DNA of 64,000 bases from Enterobacter wuhouensis (GTDB taxonomy: Bacteria > Pseudomonadota > Gammaproteobacteria > Enterobacterales > Enterobacteriaceae). Location of the stretch: assembly GCF_004331265.1 (NCBI RefSeq), contig NZ_SJOO01000006.1, forward strand, positions 62,001 to 126,000, read 5' to 3'. A program made the translations under genes and the position numbers. Shown in pieces: positions 33,581 through 42,808 of this stretch (within the stretch, counting starts at the first letter, position 1; every line of letters begins with the position of its first letter). Under the pieces are notes generated by a model that did no database searches, was not told the origin of the DNA, and saw nothing but the letters and a program-made list of their open reading frames with translations.

Positions 33581-34957
33581 TTACTCTTTTTCAAAGCTAT
33601 TATTTAAGGCGGTGGCGGCAAACCACTCTCCGCTTTTCTTAATGGTGCGCTGCTGCGTCTCTAAATCGAGCTGGATAAATCCGTAGCGATTTTTATACGC
33701 GTTGCACCACGACCAGTTATCAATAAACGTCCACATATGGTAGCCAAGACAATTGCACCCTTCGCTAATACCCTTATGCAGCCAGGCTAAATGCTCAGAA
33801 ATAAATTCGATGCGGTACCGATCGTTTATCTGGCCGTTTTCAATAAAGCGCTGCTCGTTTTCGACGCCCATGCCGTTTTCAGAAATAAAGCAGCGAGGGT
33901 TGCCGTAATTGTCGCGCAGGTTGACCAGAATATCGTAAATACCCGGCTCGTAGATTTCCCAGCCGCGGTACGGGTTCATCTTGCGGCCCGGCATCTCGTA
34001 GCTATCAAAGAACCACTCCGGCATAAACGGCGCCTGCGGGTTCACCGCGCTGTCGCGACACTTCACGCGACGCGGCTGATAGTAGTTCACGCCGAGCAGG
34101 TCGATTTTCCCTTCAGCAATCAGGAAACCGTCCTCCGGTTTACAGGCGGGTAATTGATCGTAGGATTTCAGCAGCGCCACCAGATCCGCCGGGTATTCCC
34201 CGCGCAGGACCGGGTCGAGGAAGCTGCGGTTAAACATCAGGTCTGCGATGTGCGCCGCCTTCACGTCAGCCGGGTTCTGCGAGCGCGGGTACGACGGCGT
34301 CAGGTTCAGTACGATGCCAATCTCCCCCGCGTAATGCCCGGCGCGGTAGGCGCGAACGGCCTGCGCATGGGCCAGCACGGTGTGATACGCCACGGTGGCC
34401 GCCCGACGAAAATCCACCACGTTCGGATAGTGGAAGTCGTACAGATAGCCGCCTTCCACCGGCACGATCGGCTCGTTGAAGGTAAACCAGTGCAGCACGC
34501 GATCGCCAAACAGCTCGAAGCAGATCTGCGCATAGCGGGCGTAGGCGTCCACCACGTCGCGGTTTTCCCAGCCGCCGATTTCCTGCATCGCCATCGGCAT
34601 GTCGAAGTGGAACAGGGTGATAAACGGCGTGATGCCCTGTTCATTCAGCTCATCAATAACCTGATTGTAAAAATCGACCGCCTCAGGGTTCACTTCACCG
34701 ATACCGTCGGGGATCAGGCGCGCCCAGCTAATCGAGGTGCGAAAGCTGTTGTGGTTCAGCTGCTTTAACAGCTGAATGTCCATTTTCCAGTGCTGATAGA
34801 ACGTGGAGGTCTGCTGCGGCCCCACGCCGTTGTGAAAACGGTTCGGCTCGCGGGCAAACCAGTAATCCCACGTGGTTTCGCCCTCTCTTGCCCCTTCCGT
34901 CTGGAGAGCGGAGCTTGCGCTGCCCCACCAGAAGTTATCGGGAAATGCGTATTTCAT
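33581..34957 (-). CDS. GH1 6-phospho-beta-glucosidase
   Basis: A 458-residue family 1 glycosidase that hydrolyses the phosphorylated beta-glucoside after PTS uptake. Acid/base Glu is in FTFNEPIVPVEGGY and the nucleophile Glu in CFISENGMG. The phosphate-binding K and Y of 6-phospho enzymes are present in NAYKNRYGF. Ribosome site GAGGAAG precedes the ATG. Lies between EIIC and EIIA genes. Confidence 0.92.
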   Translation of the reverse strand: MKYAFPDNFWWGSASSALQTEGAREGETTWDYWFAREPNRFHNGVGPQQTSTFYQHWKMDIQLLKQLNHNSFRTSISWARLIPDGIGEVNPEAVDFYNQVIDELNEQGITPFITLFHFDMPMAMQEIGGWENRDVVDAYARYAQICFELFGDRVLHWFTFNEPIVPVEGGYLYDFHYPNVVDFRRAATVAYHTVLAHAQAVRAYRAGHYAGEIGIVLNLTPSYPRSQNPADVKAAHIADLMFNRSFLDPVLRGEYPADLVALLKSYDQLPACKPEDGFLIAEGKIDLLGVNYYQPRRVKCRDSAVNPQAPFMPEWFFDSYEMPGRKMNPYRGWEIYEPGIYDILVNLRDNYGNPRCFISENGMGVENEQRFIENGQINDRYRIEFISEHLAWLHKGISEGCNCLGYHMWTFIDNWSWCNAYKNRYGFIQLDLETQQRTIKKSGEWFAATALNNSFEKE

Positions 34958-34974
34958 GACTCTTCCTCTTTGAC

Positions 34975-36300
34975 TTAATTGCTGGCGGCTTCAGCGTTAC
35001 CGACGGTTGCCTGGGCTTTCTGCTCTTCGTTTTTGATGAGCGTACGCTCATAGGCACGCAGGAACGGCAGGTACATCAGCGCGGACATCACCATGCAGAC
35101 CAGACACATCACCACCGGACTCAGCGCCCAGTTCGCCGCCCACGAGGCGCCAATCGGTGCAGGGGTGGTCCACGGGGTCAACGACACAACTTGCGCCAGC
35201 CAGCCGAGCTTCGTTGCACCGTACGCCAGGCAGGCGTTGACCAGCGGAACGAACACGAACGGGATAAACAGCATCGGGTTCATGATGATCGGCGCGCCGA
35301 ACAGAATCGGTTCGTTGATGTTAAAGAAGCTTGGCACCACGCCCATTTTGCCGATGGTGCGCAGGTGGGTCACGCGGCTGCGCAGCAGCAGGAACGCCAG
35401 CGGCAGGGTAGAGCCTACGCCGCCAATCAGCAGGTAGTGATCCCAGAAGCCCTGCAGGTAAACGTGCGGCAGCGCCGCGCCTGCGGCGAGCGCCGCCTGG
35501 TTTGCCGAGAGGTTCGCCATCCAGAACGGGTTCATGATGCCGGTGACGATCAGCGAGCCGTGAATACCGGCGAACCAGAAGATTTGGCACAGCAGCACGG
35601 AGAGCAGAATGGCGGGCAGGGAGTCAGAGGCGGACACCAGCGGTTCCAGCAGGTGCATGATCGCCTGCGGGATGATCATCCCGGTCTGCGCTTCAATGAA
35701 CAGGTTCAGCGGATGCAGCGTGCCGATCACCACCATCACCGGGATCAGGATCTCGAACGAACGCGCCACGCCGGTCGGCACTTCCTTCGGCAGGCGAATG
35801 GTGACTTTGTTCTGCTTCAGCCACGCATAGACGCGGGTGGAGTAAATCGCGGTGATAAGCGCGGTGAAAATCCCCTGACCGGACAGATACTGGGTCGAAA
35901 TTTTGCCGTCGGCATAGGGCGCGGCGACCAGCAGGAAGGCCATAAAGGCCAGCAGGCCGGACATCACCGGGTCGAGGTTGAACTGACGCCCCAGGCTTGC
36001 CCCAATCCCCACCGAGATGAAGAAGGTCATCACGCCCATGCTGAGGTTAAACGGTAGCATCAGCTGCTCGCGGTAGGTCTGGGAAAAATCCAGCCAGCCG
36101 CGGGCGAAGCTGTTGGTGGTCTCCGCCGAGAACGGCGGGAAGATGAACACCAGCATAAACGAGCCGATGATCATAAACGGCAGCGCGGCGGTAAAGCCGT
36201 CGCGGATTGCAATCACATACTTTTGCTGACCAAGCTTCGCGGCCAGCGGGGTAATTGACTGCTCAATCACCGCGACCATCGATTGATATAACGAACTCAT
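34975..36300 (-). CDS. PTS cellobiose/beta-glucoside EIIC permease
   Basis: A 441-residue membrane permease of the PTS lactose/cellobiose family (CelB/ChbC-like), about ten helices, with the conserved FFNINEPILFGAPIIMNPML loop carrying the N-E-P-I motif for sugar binding. It moves the sugar across the inner membrane while EIIB phosphorylates it. Confidence 0.93.
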   Translation of the reverse strand: MSSLYQSMVAVIEQSITPLAAKLGQQKYVIAIRDGFTAALPFMIIGSFMLVFIFPPFSAETTNSFARGWLDFSQTYREQLMLPFNLSMGVMTFFISVGIGASLGRQFNLDPVMSGLLAFMAFLLVAAPYADGKISTQYLSGQGIFTALITAIYSTRVYAWLKQNKVTIRLPKEVPTGVARSFEILIPVMVVIGTLHPLNLFIEAQTGMIIPQAIMHLLEPLVSASDSLPAILLSVLLCQIFWFAGIHGSLIVTGIMNPFWMANLSANQAALAAGAALPHVYLQGFWDHYLLIGGVGSTLPLAFLLLRSRVTHLRTIGKMGVVPSFFNINEPILFGAPIIMNPMLFIPFVFVPLVNACLAYGATKLGWLAQVVSLTPWTTPAPIGASWAANWALSPVVMCLVCMVMSALMYLPFLRAYERTLIKNEEQKAQATVGNAEAASN

Positions 36301-36311
36301 GTGAACACCTT

Positions 36312-36626
36312 TTAGTGTGCCGCTTCGATGAGCGACAGAGCATAGTCCAGTACTTTATCGCCACGCTGCATGCCGTAGTCCATCATGTCGATGGGCTGTA
36401 CCGGAATGCCTTGCGTCGCCGCCTTGTCTGAGAGCGTCTTTAACATGTATTTCACTTGCGGTCCGAGAAGGACAACCTGGTATTGCGGAAACTGCGTATC
36501 AAATTCGGAAACACCGTACGCATCAATCTTCACCGGCAAACCACGTTCTTTCGCGACATCGACCATTTTGCTGACCAACAGGCTGGTGGACATCCCGGCA
36601 GAGCAGCACAGCATAATCTTGAACAT
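36312..36626 (-). CDS. PTS cellobiose-type EIIB
   Basis: A 104-residue phosphocarrier. The phosphocysteine is C8 in CCSAGMSTSLLVSKM; C7 next to it is an extra cysteine. The ATG at 36626 is chosen because the AGAGGA ribosome site is nine bases upstream; the in-frame TTG at 36632 would be too close to it. First gene of the minus-strand operon EIIB-EIIC-GH1-EIIA-(porin). Confidence 0.93.
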   Translation of the reverse strand: MFKIMLCCSAGMSTSLLVSKMVDVAKERGLPVKIDAYGVSEFDTQFPQYQVVLLGPQVKYMLKTLSDKAATQGIPVQPIDMMDYGMQRGDKVLDYALSLIEAAH

Positions 36627-36681
36627 CGACAACCATCCTCTAAATGTAAAAAGTTATTGCGAGGATGATTGGACATCATAC

Positions 36682-36695
36682 GGAAACCGGTTTCC
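36682..36695. promoter_or_regulatory. LacI-family operator 1 (PTS operon)
   Basis: A perfect 14-bp palindrome GGAAACCGGTTTCC, with the central CG step typical of LacI/GalR operators. It lies 56 bases before the EIIB start, so binding of the divergent LacI-type protein would block the PTS promoter. Confidence 0.85.
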
Positions 36696-36806
36696 ATTTA
36701 TAAAAGACAGAAGTGTGACAACCATCAAGAAGCTTTGCTTATGGGGCTTATTACCACGATCTGCATCACGGAATTTGGCGGTTATGACGTCATTTTGAGT
36801 GGGAAC

Positions 36807-36821
36807 GGAAAATCGGTTTCC
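36807..36821. promoter_or_regulatory. LacI-family operator 2
   Basis: GGAAAATCGGTTTCC, an imperfect version of operator 1, about 100 bases before the regulator gene. A second site 125 bases from the first would permit looping and autoregulation. A further half site GGAAAC follows at 36831-36836. Confidence 0.65.
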
Positions 36822-36919
36822 ATGAAAAACGGAAACGGATATACTCCGTACTGGCTATAATGTGAGCCGTAGCGGTAATGGAATTTGCAGGCATATAGTT
36901 GGCCTGCCAGGGGAGAGAG

Positions 36920-37870
36920 ATGTCTACAATCAACGATGTATCACGTCTTGCCGGGGTGTCTAAAGCCACGGTATCGCGAGTGTTGAGCGGGTCGCGTGGC
37001 GTAAAGGAAGCCAGCCGTCAGGCTGTACTGAAAGCGGTGGATGAGCTGAACTACCGGCCTAACGTGATTGCACAGTCGCTGCTCAGCCAGTCGACGGGCT
37101 GCATTGGCGTGATTTGCGCGCAGGAAAACATTAACCAGACCACCGGTTATCTGTACGCGCTGGAAAAACAGCTCAGCCAGCATCAGAAACACCTCCTGCT
37201 GCGCTTCGCGCACAGCAAAGCGGAAGTGATGAACGCCCTCGAAGAACTCTCCTGCGGCCTGTGTGACGACATCCTGGTGATTGGCGCGCGTTTCCCGCTG
37301 GACGTCGACATGGATAACGTCATCCTCGTTGACTGCATGGAGTCTGATAACGTCAACAGCATCCATTTCGATCACGCGTTTGCCGCCGAAACCGCCTGTA
37401 ACTACCTCACCAGCCAGGGTCGCCGCCAGATTGCGCTGATCCACCCGCACGGCAGCGGTTTTGCCGACCAGGTGCTGCTCGGCTACAAGCACGCGCTGGA
37501 GAAAAATTTCCTGCCCTTTAATCGCAACCTCGTCTTTATGGACGCGACCTCGTCGTCCGTTGCGCTGCAGGAGCTGCTTAACAACGCAACCACGCTGAAT
37601 TTCAACGCGCTGCTGGTGGCGGACGAGCAGGAAGCCCAGCGGGTGATCCCGCAGCTGCAGGCGTTTAACAAATCGGTGCCGGACGACATCATGGTCTTCA
37701 GCCTGGGCGGGTCGCTGCATCTGCCGGGTATTCCGGTGATCCCGGCCATTGAGTATTCAATGGATGCGATGGCAGCGCGCATCGTGAGCTGGCTGACGGA
37801 GAAAACGCAGATGCTGGGGTCCTATGTTCTGCGCGGGGATTTAATTATTCCTGACATGCGTAAGCGTTAA
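36920..37870 (+). CDS. LacI-family regulator of the beta-glucoside operon
   Basis: A 316-residue repressor-type protein. Helix-turn-helix TINDVSRLAGVSKATVSRVL lies at residues 3-22, then the hinge NYRPNVIAQSL and a periplasmic-binding-like effector domain. The start at 36920 (MSTINDV) has a GGGGAGAGAG site upstream; the earlier frame start lacks homology. Divergent from the PTS operon and two palindromes, so it most likely represses that operon and itself. Confidence 0.9.
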   Translation: MSTINDVSRLAGVSKATVSRVLSGSRGVKEASRQAVLKAVDELNYRPNVIAQSLLSQSTGCIGVICAQENINQTTGYLYALEKQLSQHQKHLLLRFAHSKAEVMNALEELSCGLCDDILVIGARFPLDVDMDNVILVDCMESDNVNSIHFDHAFAAETACNYLTSQGRRQIALIHPHGSGFADQVLLGYKHALEKNFLPFNRNLVFMDATSSSVALQELLNNATTLNFNALLVADEQEAQRVIPQLQAFNKSVPDDIMVFSLGGSLHLPGIPVIPAIEYSMDAMAARIVSWLTEKTQMLGSYVLRGDLIIPDMRKR

Positions 37871-37878
37871 ACGTGTGT

Positions 37879-37910
37879 GTAGGCCGGGTAAGGCGCAGCC
37901 GCCACCCGGC
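37879..37910. repeat. REP element between LacI gene and yicS
   Basis: GTAGGCCGGGTAAGGCGCAG...CCACCCGGC, identical in its core to the copy at 112-143; placed between convergent genes. Confidence 0.85.
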
Positions 37911-37916
37911 GAGAAC

Positions 37917-38213
37917 TCAGTAATCTTCCATACAATCCACCTGACTGACGGCATCCCAGTAGGCGTCCAGGTTGTCGCGCTTCACGGCGGTAATGGCATT
38001 TTTGATCAGCAGCTGGTTGGCCACCGACGACAAAATCATCGCCTGCCAGGCCTTATCGCTCTGTTTTTTCTGCGGCGTACAGGCTTTCTTCACATCTTTC
38101 AGCACCTGCTGTTTTATCTGGGCCTCTTTCGCCGGATCGTCCTTCTCCCGAGCGTGGACAAACGCGGCGAACAGCAGGCAAACGAGCAGGCAAACCAGGT
38201 GCGCAGCTTTCAT
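37917..38213 (-). CDS. yicS: YicS-like small periplasmic protein
   Basis: A 98-residue protein with a signal peptide of about 21 residues (MKAAHLVCLLVCLLFAAFVHA) and two cysteines in the mature part (KKACTPQ, VDCMEDY). These cysteines and the pattern LKDV-KKACTPQ...SDKAWQAMILS recall E. coli YicS, which lies near nepI and nlpA in K-12. Function unknown. Identity is modest, so the symbol is tentative but supported by synteny. Confidence 0.72.
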   Translation of the reverse strand: MKAAHLVCLLVCLLFAAFVHAREKDDPAKEAQIKQQVLKDVKKACTPQKKQSDKAWQAMILSSVANQLLIKNAITAVKRDNLDAYWDAVSQVDCMEDY

Positions 38214-38333
38214 CGAAACCTCCAGTTAACGTCACATGCTTCCCATGAAATATATCGTTACATTCAGTGTAGCGATTCCAGCCGAAAGTATGATTTTCTC
38301 TTTTCTGCGCATCAGAATCGCCCACCGATGAGG

Positions 38334-39698
38334 TTACTGAATACCGCCGCCCAGCGACTGCCACAGCATAATGCGGTTTTCCAGGTCGGTTTGCTGCAGC
38401 GCAATCAGCGATTCCTGCGCCGACCACAGCGACCGCTGCGCGGTGAGCACCGTCAGATAATCCCCCGCGCCCGCCTTATAGCTGCGCGTTGCCACATTCA
38501 GCGTTTTTTGCTCCGCCGCCACGTATTCGCGCTGGGCGTCGAGCTGCTCGCTCAGGGTTTCACGCCGCGCCAGCGCGTCGGCCACGTCCTTAAACGCGCT
38601 CTGGATGGCTTTCTCATAGGTGGCGATCAGCCCCTTCTTCTCCGCTTCCGCGTAGCGCAGCTGCGCCAGGTTGTTCCCGCCGCTGAACAGCGGCAGGGTG
38701 ATGGACGGCGCGAATGACCAGACCTTCATCCCGTGGCTGAACAGGGATGACAGCGAATCGCTGCCGACGCCCGCGCTGGCGGTCAGCGAAATGGTCGGGA
38801 AGAAGTTGGCGCGCGCCGCGCCGATGTTGGCGTTGGCGCTCAGCAGGTTATGTTCCGCCTCCTGAATGTCCGGGCGGCGCAGCAGCGCGCTGGAGCTGAC
38901 GCCCGCCGGGATCAGCGTGATGGCGTTGTCGCTCAGGCTCTCCAGCGTGCCGGGCAGCAGGTTCTCCGGCACCGTATCGCCCGCCAGCAGATTGAGGGCA
39001 TTTTTGTCCTGCATCACCAGCGTCCGGTAGCTCGCCACGCTGGCGCGCGCCTGCTGGTATACCGCCGTCGCTTCGCTGACGTCCGTCGCCGCCGCCACGC
39101 CTACTTCCTGCTGGCGTTTGACGATTTTGAGCGAGTTCGCGGCGCTCTCCATGGTGGATTCCGCCAGCGCCAGGTTGCTGTTATCCGCCGCCAGCGTCAC
39201 CCAGGCCGTGGTCAGCTCGCTAACCATCGTCAGGCGCGTGTTCTGCGCGGTGAATTCGCTGGCAAGCCAGGTTTCACGCGCGGCGCGGGAGAGGCTCTGG
39301 TTGCGGCCAAACAGATCCAGCTCGAAGCTGGAGACCGCGCCGTTGGCTTCGTCGCTGGTGGTCACGCCGCTCGCCAGCGTGCGGCTGCGGGTGTGGCTCA
39401 GCTCGGCGTCCACCGTCGGAAACAGGGACGAGCGCGTTTCACCGTACTGGGCGCGGGCGGCGTCGATATCCGCAATCGCTTTTTTCACATCGCGGTTGCT
39501 GTTAAGCCCCATCGTCACCACGCTTTTCAGCCGCGCGTCGTTCATCACCTGCTGCCACTGGCTCACCACGGCGGTGGCTTCGCCGTGCGCGCCGGGCAAG
39601 GTTGCCGGGACGGGGGCGTCCGGGCGTTGATACGTTGGGTCTAACGACACACAGCCTGCGCTCAGCAGGGCTAACGCTAAAACAGATACACGAAACAT
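38334..39698 (-). CDS. eefC: RND efflux outer-membrane factor (EefC-like)
   Basis: A 454-residue outer-membrane lipoprotein of the OprM/NodT family; lipobox LLSAGC gives a mature N-terminal cysteine. Two OEP repeats form the trimeric channel-tunnel. ATG overlaps the stop of the RND permease gene by one base, so it is the last gene of a three-gene operon. A dedicated outer-membrane partner and TetR gene fit the eefABC system described in Enterobacter aerogenes; the symbol is inferred from that organisation. Confidence 0.75.
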   Translation of the reverse strand: MFRVSVLALALLSAGCVSLDPTYQRPDAPVPATLPGAHGEATAVVSQWQQVMNDARLKSVVTMGLNSNRDVKKAIADIDAARAQYGETRSSLFPTVDAELSHTRSRTLASGVTTSDEANGAVSSFELDLFGRNQSLSRAARETWLASEFTAQNTRLTMVSELTTAWVTLAADNSNLALAESTMESAANSLKIVKRQQEVGVAAATDVSEATAVYQQARASVASYRTLVMQDKNALNLLAGDTVPENLLPGTLESLSDNAITLIPAGVSSSALLRRPDIQEAEHNLLSANANIGAARANFFPTISLTASAGVGSDSLSSLFSHGMKVWSFAPSITLPLFSGGNNLAQLRYAEAEKKGLIATYEKAIQSAFKDVADALARRETLSEQLDAQREYVAAEQKTLNVATRSYKAGAGDYLTVLTAQRSLWSAQESLIALQQTDLENRIMLWQSLGGGIQ

Positions 39699-42600
39699 TA
39701 TGACCTCCGGTTCGCGTGTTTACCGGAGAACAGACGTTTCACCAGTACAAAGAATAAGGGAACGAAGAAGATCGCCAGCAGCGTCGCGGCCAGCGTCCCG
39801 CCGATAATGCCGGTACCAATTGCCACGCGGCTGTTGGCACCTGCCCCGGTTGCCACGGCCAGCGGCGTCACCCCTGCGATAAACGCCAGCGAGGTCATGA
39901 CGATCGGACGCAGGCGCGTCTGGGCGGCACGCAGCGCGGCGCGCGTCAGGGAGTAGCCTTCCGCGACTTTGGCTTCGGCAAATTCCACAATCAGAATGGC
40001 GTTCTTCGACGACAGGCCGATGGTGGTCAGCAGCGCCACCTGGAAGTAGACGTCGTTGTTCAGGCCGCGCAGGGAGGCGGCGACGGCCGCGCCCAGCACG
40101 CCAAGCGGGATCACCAGAATGACCGAAATCGGCACCGACCAGCTCTCATACAGCGCCGCCAGGCACAGGAACACGACCAGGATGGAGAGGGCATACAGGC
40201 TCATCGCCTGACCGCTCGCCAGCTTTTCCTGCAGCGACAAGCCGCTCCACGCCCAGGTGCTGCCGGACGGCAGGCTGTTTGCCAGCTGCTCCATTTTGCT
40301 CATCGCCGTGCCGGAACTGGCGCCGCTGGCGTTTTCGCCCTGAATCTCATACGCCGCCGAGCCGTTGTAGCGCACCAGGCTTTCCGGGCCGTACTCCCAG
40401 CGGGTGGTGGCGAAGGCGGAGAACGGGGTCATGGTGCTGTCGCTGCCGCGCACGTACCATTTGTTGAGATCCGACGGCACGGCGCGATAGTCGCTGTCGC
40501 CCTGGATGTAGACCTTTTTCACGCGGCCGCGATCGATAAAGTCGTTCACGTAGGTTCCGCCCCAGGCGCTGGAGAGGGTATCGGTCACGTCGCTCAGGGA
40601 GAGCCCCAGCGACACGGCCTTGTTGTTGTCGATATCCACCTGAAGCTGCGGCATCTGCGGCAGATCGTTGGCGCGCACGGCGTGCAGCGAGCTGTCCTGG
40701 TTGGCTTCGCCGATCAGCTGGTTACGCAGCTTCAGCAGCGCGTCGCGGTCGGTGCCGCCGCTGGCCATCAGCTCAAAGGTAAAGCCGTTGCTCTGGCCCA
40801 GGCCGTCCACCGCAGGCGGCGTCATGGCAAAGATGGTCGCATCGCGGATGGTGCTCAGCTCCTGCGTGGCACGCAGGGCAATGGCCTGAGCGGTATTCTC
40901 ATCGCCTTTACGCTCTGACCAGTTTTTCAGGGAGACAAACGCCATCCCGGCGTTCTGGCCGCTGCCGCTGAAGCTGAAGCCTTCAATGGTGAAGATGACG
41001 TTGGTGTTGGCTTTCTCTTTGGTGAGGAACCACTCGCGCACCTGGCGGCTGACTTCGGCGGTACGCACCGTCGTCGCGCCTGCTGGCAGGGTGTACTGCA
41101 CCATGATTTCACCCTGGTCTTCCGTCGGCAGGAAGCTGCCCGGCAGCTTAAGCATGGCGAAGCCCATCGCGCCGCAGAGCAGGGCGTAGATGACCAGCAT
41201 ACCGCCGGAACGGCGCAGGGCGCGCAGCACCCTGTTCTGATAGCCGTGCTCGGTCCTGCTGTAGAAGCGGTTAAACGCGCCGAAAAAGCCCTTTTTGTGA
41301 GGGGGCGTATGGCGCAGGATCGCGCCGCAGAGCGCCGGGGTCAGGGTTAACGCCACCACCACGGAGAGGAACATCGCCGAAATAATGGTGACCGAGAACT
41401 GACGGTAAATCACCCCGGTGGAGCCGCCAAAGAAGGCCATCGGCAGGAATACCGCGGAGAGCACCAGCGCAATGGCGATCAGCGCGCCGGAGATTTCGCC
41501 CATCGATTTCTCGGTAGCTTCCCGCGCGGGCAGCCCCTCGTCGCGCATAATACGCTCGACGTTTTCCACCACCACGATGGCGTCATCCACCAAAAGCCCA
41601 ATCGCCAGCACCATCGCAAACAGCGTCAGGGTGTTGATGGAGTAGCCGAACAGCGCCAGCACGCCGAAGGTGCCAAGCAGAACGACAGGCACCGCCAGTG
41701 CCGGGATCAGCGTCGCGCGGATGTTCTGCAGGAACAGGTACATCACCACCACCACGAGGATAATGGCTTCGAACAGGGTTTGAATCACGTCCTCAACGGA
41801 GATCTTGATGAACTCGGTGCTGTCCTTCGGGTACGCCACGTCGTAGCCTTCCGGCATCGACTTTTTGAACTCAGCAATCTTGTCTTTTACCGCCGTCGCA
41901 GTGTTGAGCGCGTTCGCGCCCGGTGAAAGCATCACCGCCATACCCGCCGCCGGGTGGCCGTTCAGCTTCGCCGTGGCGGTGTAGTCTTCGCTGCCCATCT
42001 CCACGCGGGCGACGTCGCTAATGTGCACCACCGCGCCGTTGGACTGGCTCTTCACGATGATCTTTTTAAACTGATCGACCGTTTGCAGGCGCGACTGGGC
42101 GCGGACGGTGGCGGTCAGCTGCTGGGCGTTTGACGAGGGCAGCGCGCCGATTTTACCGGCGGAAACCTGCACGTTCTGGGCTTCGATCGCGCTCTGCACG
42201 TCGGACGGCATCAGCGAGTAGGACGCCAGCTTCGCCGGGTCGAGCCAGATGCGCATCGCATATTCCGCACCGAACACCTGCAGGCTGCCGACGCCCTCCA
42301 CGCGCGCCAGCGGGTCCTGCATATTGCTCACCAGCCAGTCGGCGATATCCGAGCTGCTGGCGGCGTCGGTTTTGTCGTACACGCCCATGATCAGCAGGAA
42401 GTTACTCTGCGATTTCTCGACGGTAATGCCGGACTGCTGCACCTCGGTCGGCAGGCGCGATTCCGCCTGCTGGACCTTGTTCTGCACCTGCACCTGGGCG
42501 GTGTCCGGATCGGTTCCCTGTTCGAAGGTGACGTTGATGCTCACCGACCCGTCCGAGCTGCTGGTGGAGGTGAAGTAGAGCAGGTTATCCAGCCCGGTGA

Positions 42601-42808
42601 GCTGCTGCTCGATCACCTGCGTCACGCTGTTTTCCAGCGTCTGCGCGGAGGCGCCGGTGTAGGTGGCGGAGATTTTGATCGACGGCGGGGCGACGTCCGG
42701 GTACTGCGCCACCGGCAGCGAGCGGATCGCCAGCATCCCGGCGAGCATGATAAGTATGGCGATAACCCAGGCAAAGACCGGGCGACGCACGAAGAAGCGG
42801 GAAAACAT
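39698..42808 (-). CDS. eefB: RND multidrug efflux permease (EefB/AcrB-like)
   Basis: A 1036-residue HAE1-family proton antiporter. TM4 has the acidic pair in AIGLLVDDAIVVVENVER, needed for proton relay. Other family marks are MFSRFFVRRPVFAWVIAILI at the N-terminus and FFGGSTGVIYRQFSVTI. It captures drugs from the periplasm and works with the adaptor and outer-membrane factor of this operon. Overlaps both neighbours by one base. Symbol from operon layout. Confidence 0.8.
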   Translation of the reverse strand: MFSRFFVRRPVFAWVIAILIMLAGMLAIRSLPVAQYPDVAPPSIKISATYTGASAQTLENSVTQVIEQQLTGLDNLLYFTSTSSSDGSVSINVTFEQGTDPDTAQVQVQNKVQQAESRLPTEVQQSGITVEKSQSNFLLIMGVYDKTDAASSSDIADWLVSNMQDPLARVEGVGSLQVFGAEYAMRIWLDPAKLASYSLMPSDVQSAIEAQNVQVSAGKIGALPSSNAQQLTATVRAQSRLQTVDQFKKIIVKSQSNGAVVHISDVARVEMGSEDYTATAKLNGHPAAGMAVMLSPGANALNTATAVKDKIAEFKKSMPEGYDVAYPKDSTEFIKISVEDVIQTLFEAIILVVVVMYLFLQNIRATLIPALAVPVVLLGTFGVLALFGYSINTLTLFAMVLAIGLLVDDAIVVVENVERIMRDEGLPAREATEKSMGEISGALIAIALVLSAVFLPMAFFGGSTGVIYRQFSVTIISAMFLSVVVALTLTPALCGAILRHTPPHKKGFFGAFNRFYSRTEHGYQNRVLRALRRSGGMLVIYALLCGAMGFAMLKLPGSFLPTEDQGEIMVQYTLPAGATTVRTAEVSRQVREWFLTKEKANTNVIFTIEGFSFSGSGQNAGMAFVSLKNWSERKGDENTAQAIALRATQELSTIRDATIFAMTPPAVDGLGQSNGFTFELMASGGTDRDALLKLRNQLIGEANQDSSLHAVRANDLPQMPQLQVDIDNNKAVSLGLSLSDVTDTLSSAWGGTYVNDFIDRGRVKKVYIQGDSDYRAVPSDLNKWYVRGSDSTMTPFSAFATTRWEYGPESLVRYNGSAAYEIQGENASGASSGTAMSKMEQLANSLPSGSTWAWSGLSLQEKLASGQAMSLYALSILVVFLCLAALYESWSVPISVILVIPLGVLGAAVAASLRGLNNDVYFQVALLTTIGLSSKNAILIVEFAEAKVAEGYSLTRAALRAAQTRLRPIVMTSLAFIAGVTPLAVATGAGANSRVAIGTGIIGGTLAATLLAIFFVPLFFVLVKRLFSGKHANRRS

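Noticed and set aside
35191..36057. A 288-codon open frame antisense to EIIC
   Set aside because: Antisense of a membrane protein gene with biased composition; not a gene.
36669..36860. A 63-codon open frame in the LacI/PTS intergenic region
   Set aside because: It covers both operator palindromes and has no ribosome site or homology.
38850..39644. A 264-codon open frame antisense to the outer-membrane factor gene
   Set aside because: Arginine- and histidine-rich translation with no domain; shadow of eefC.
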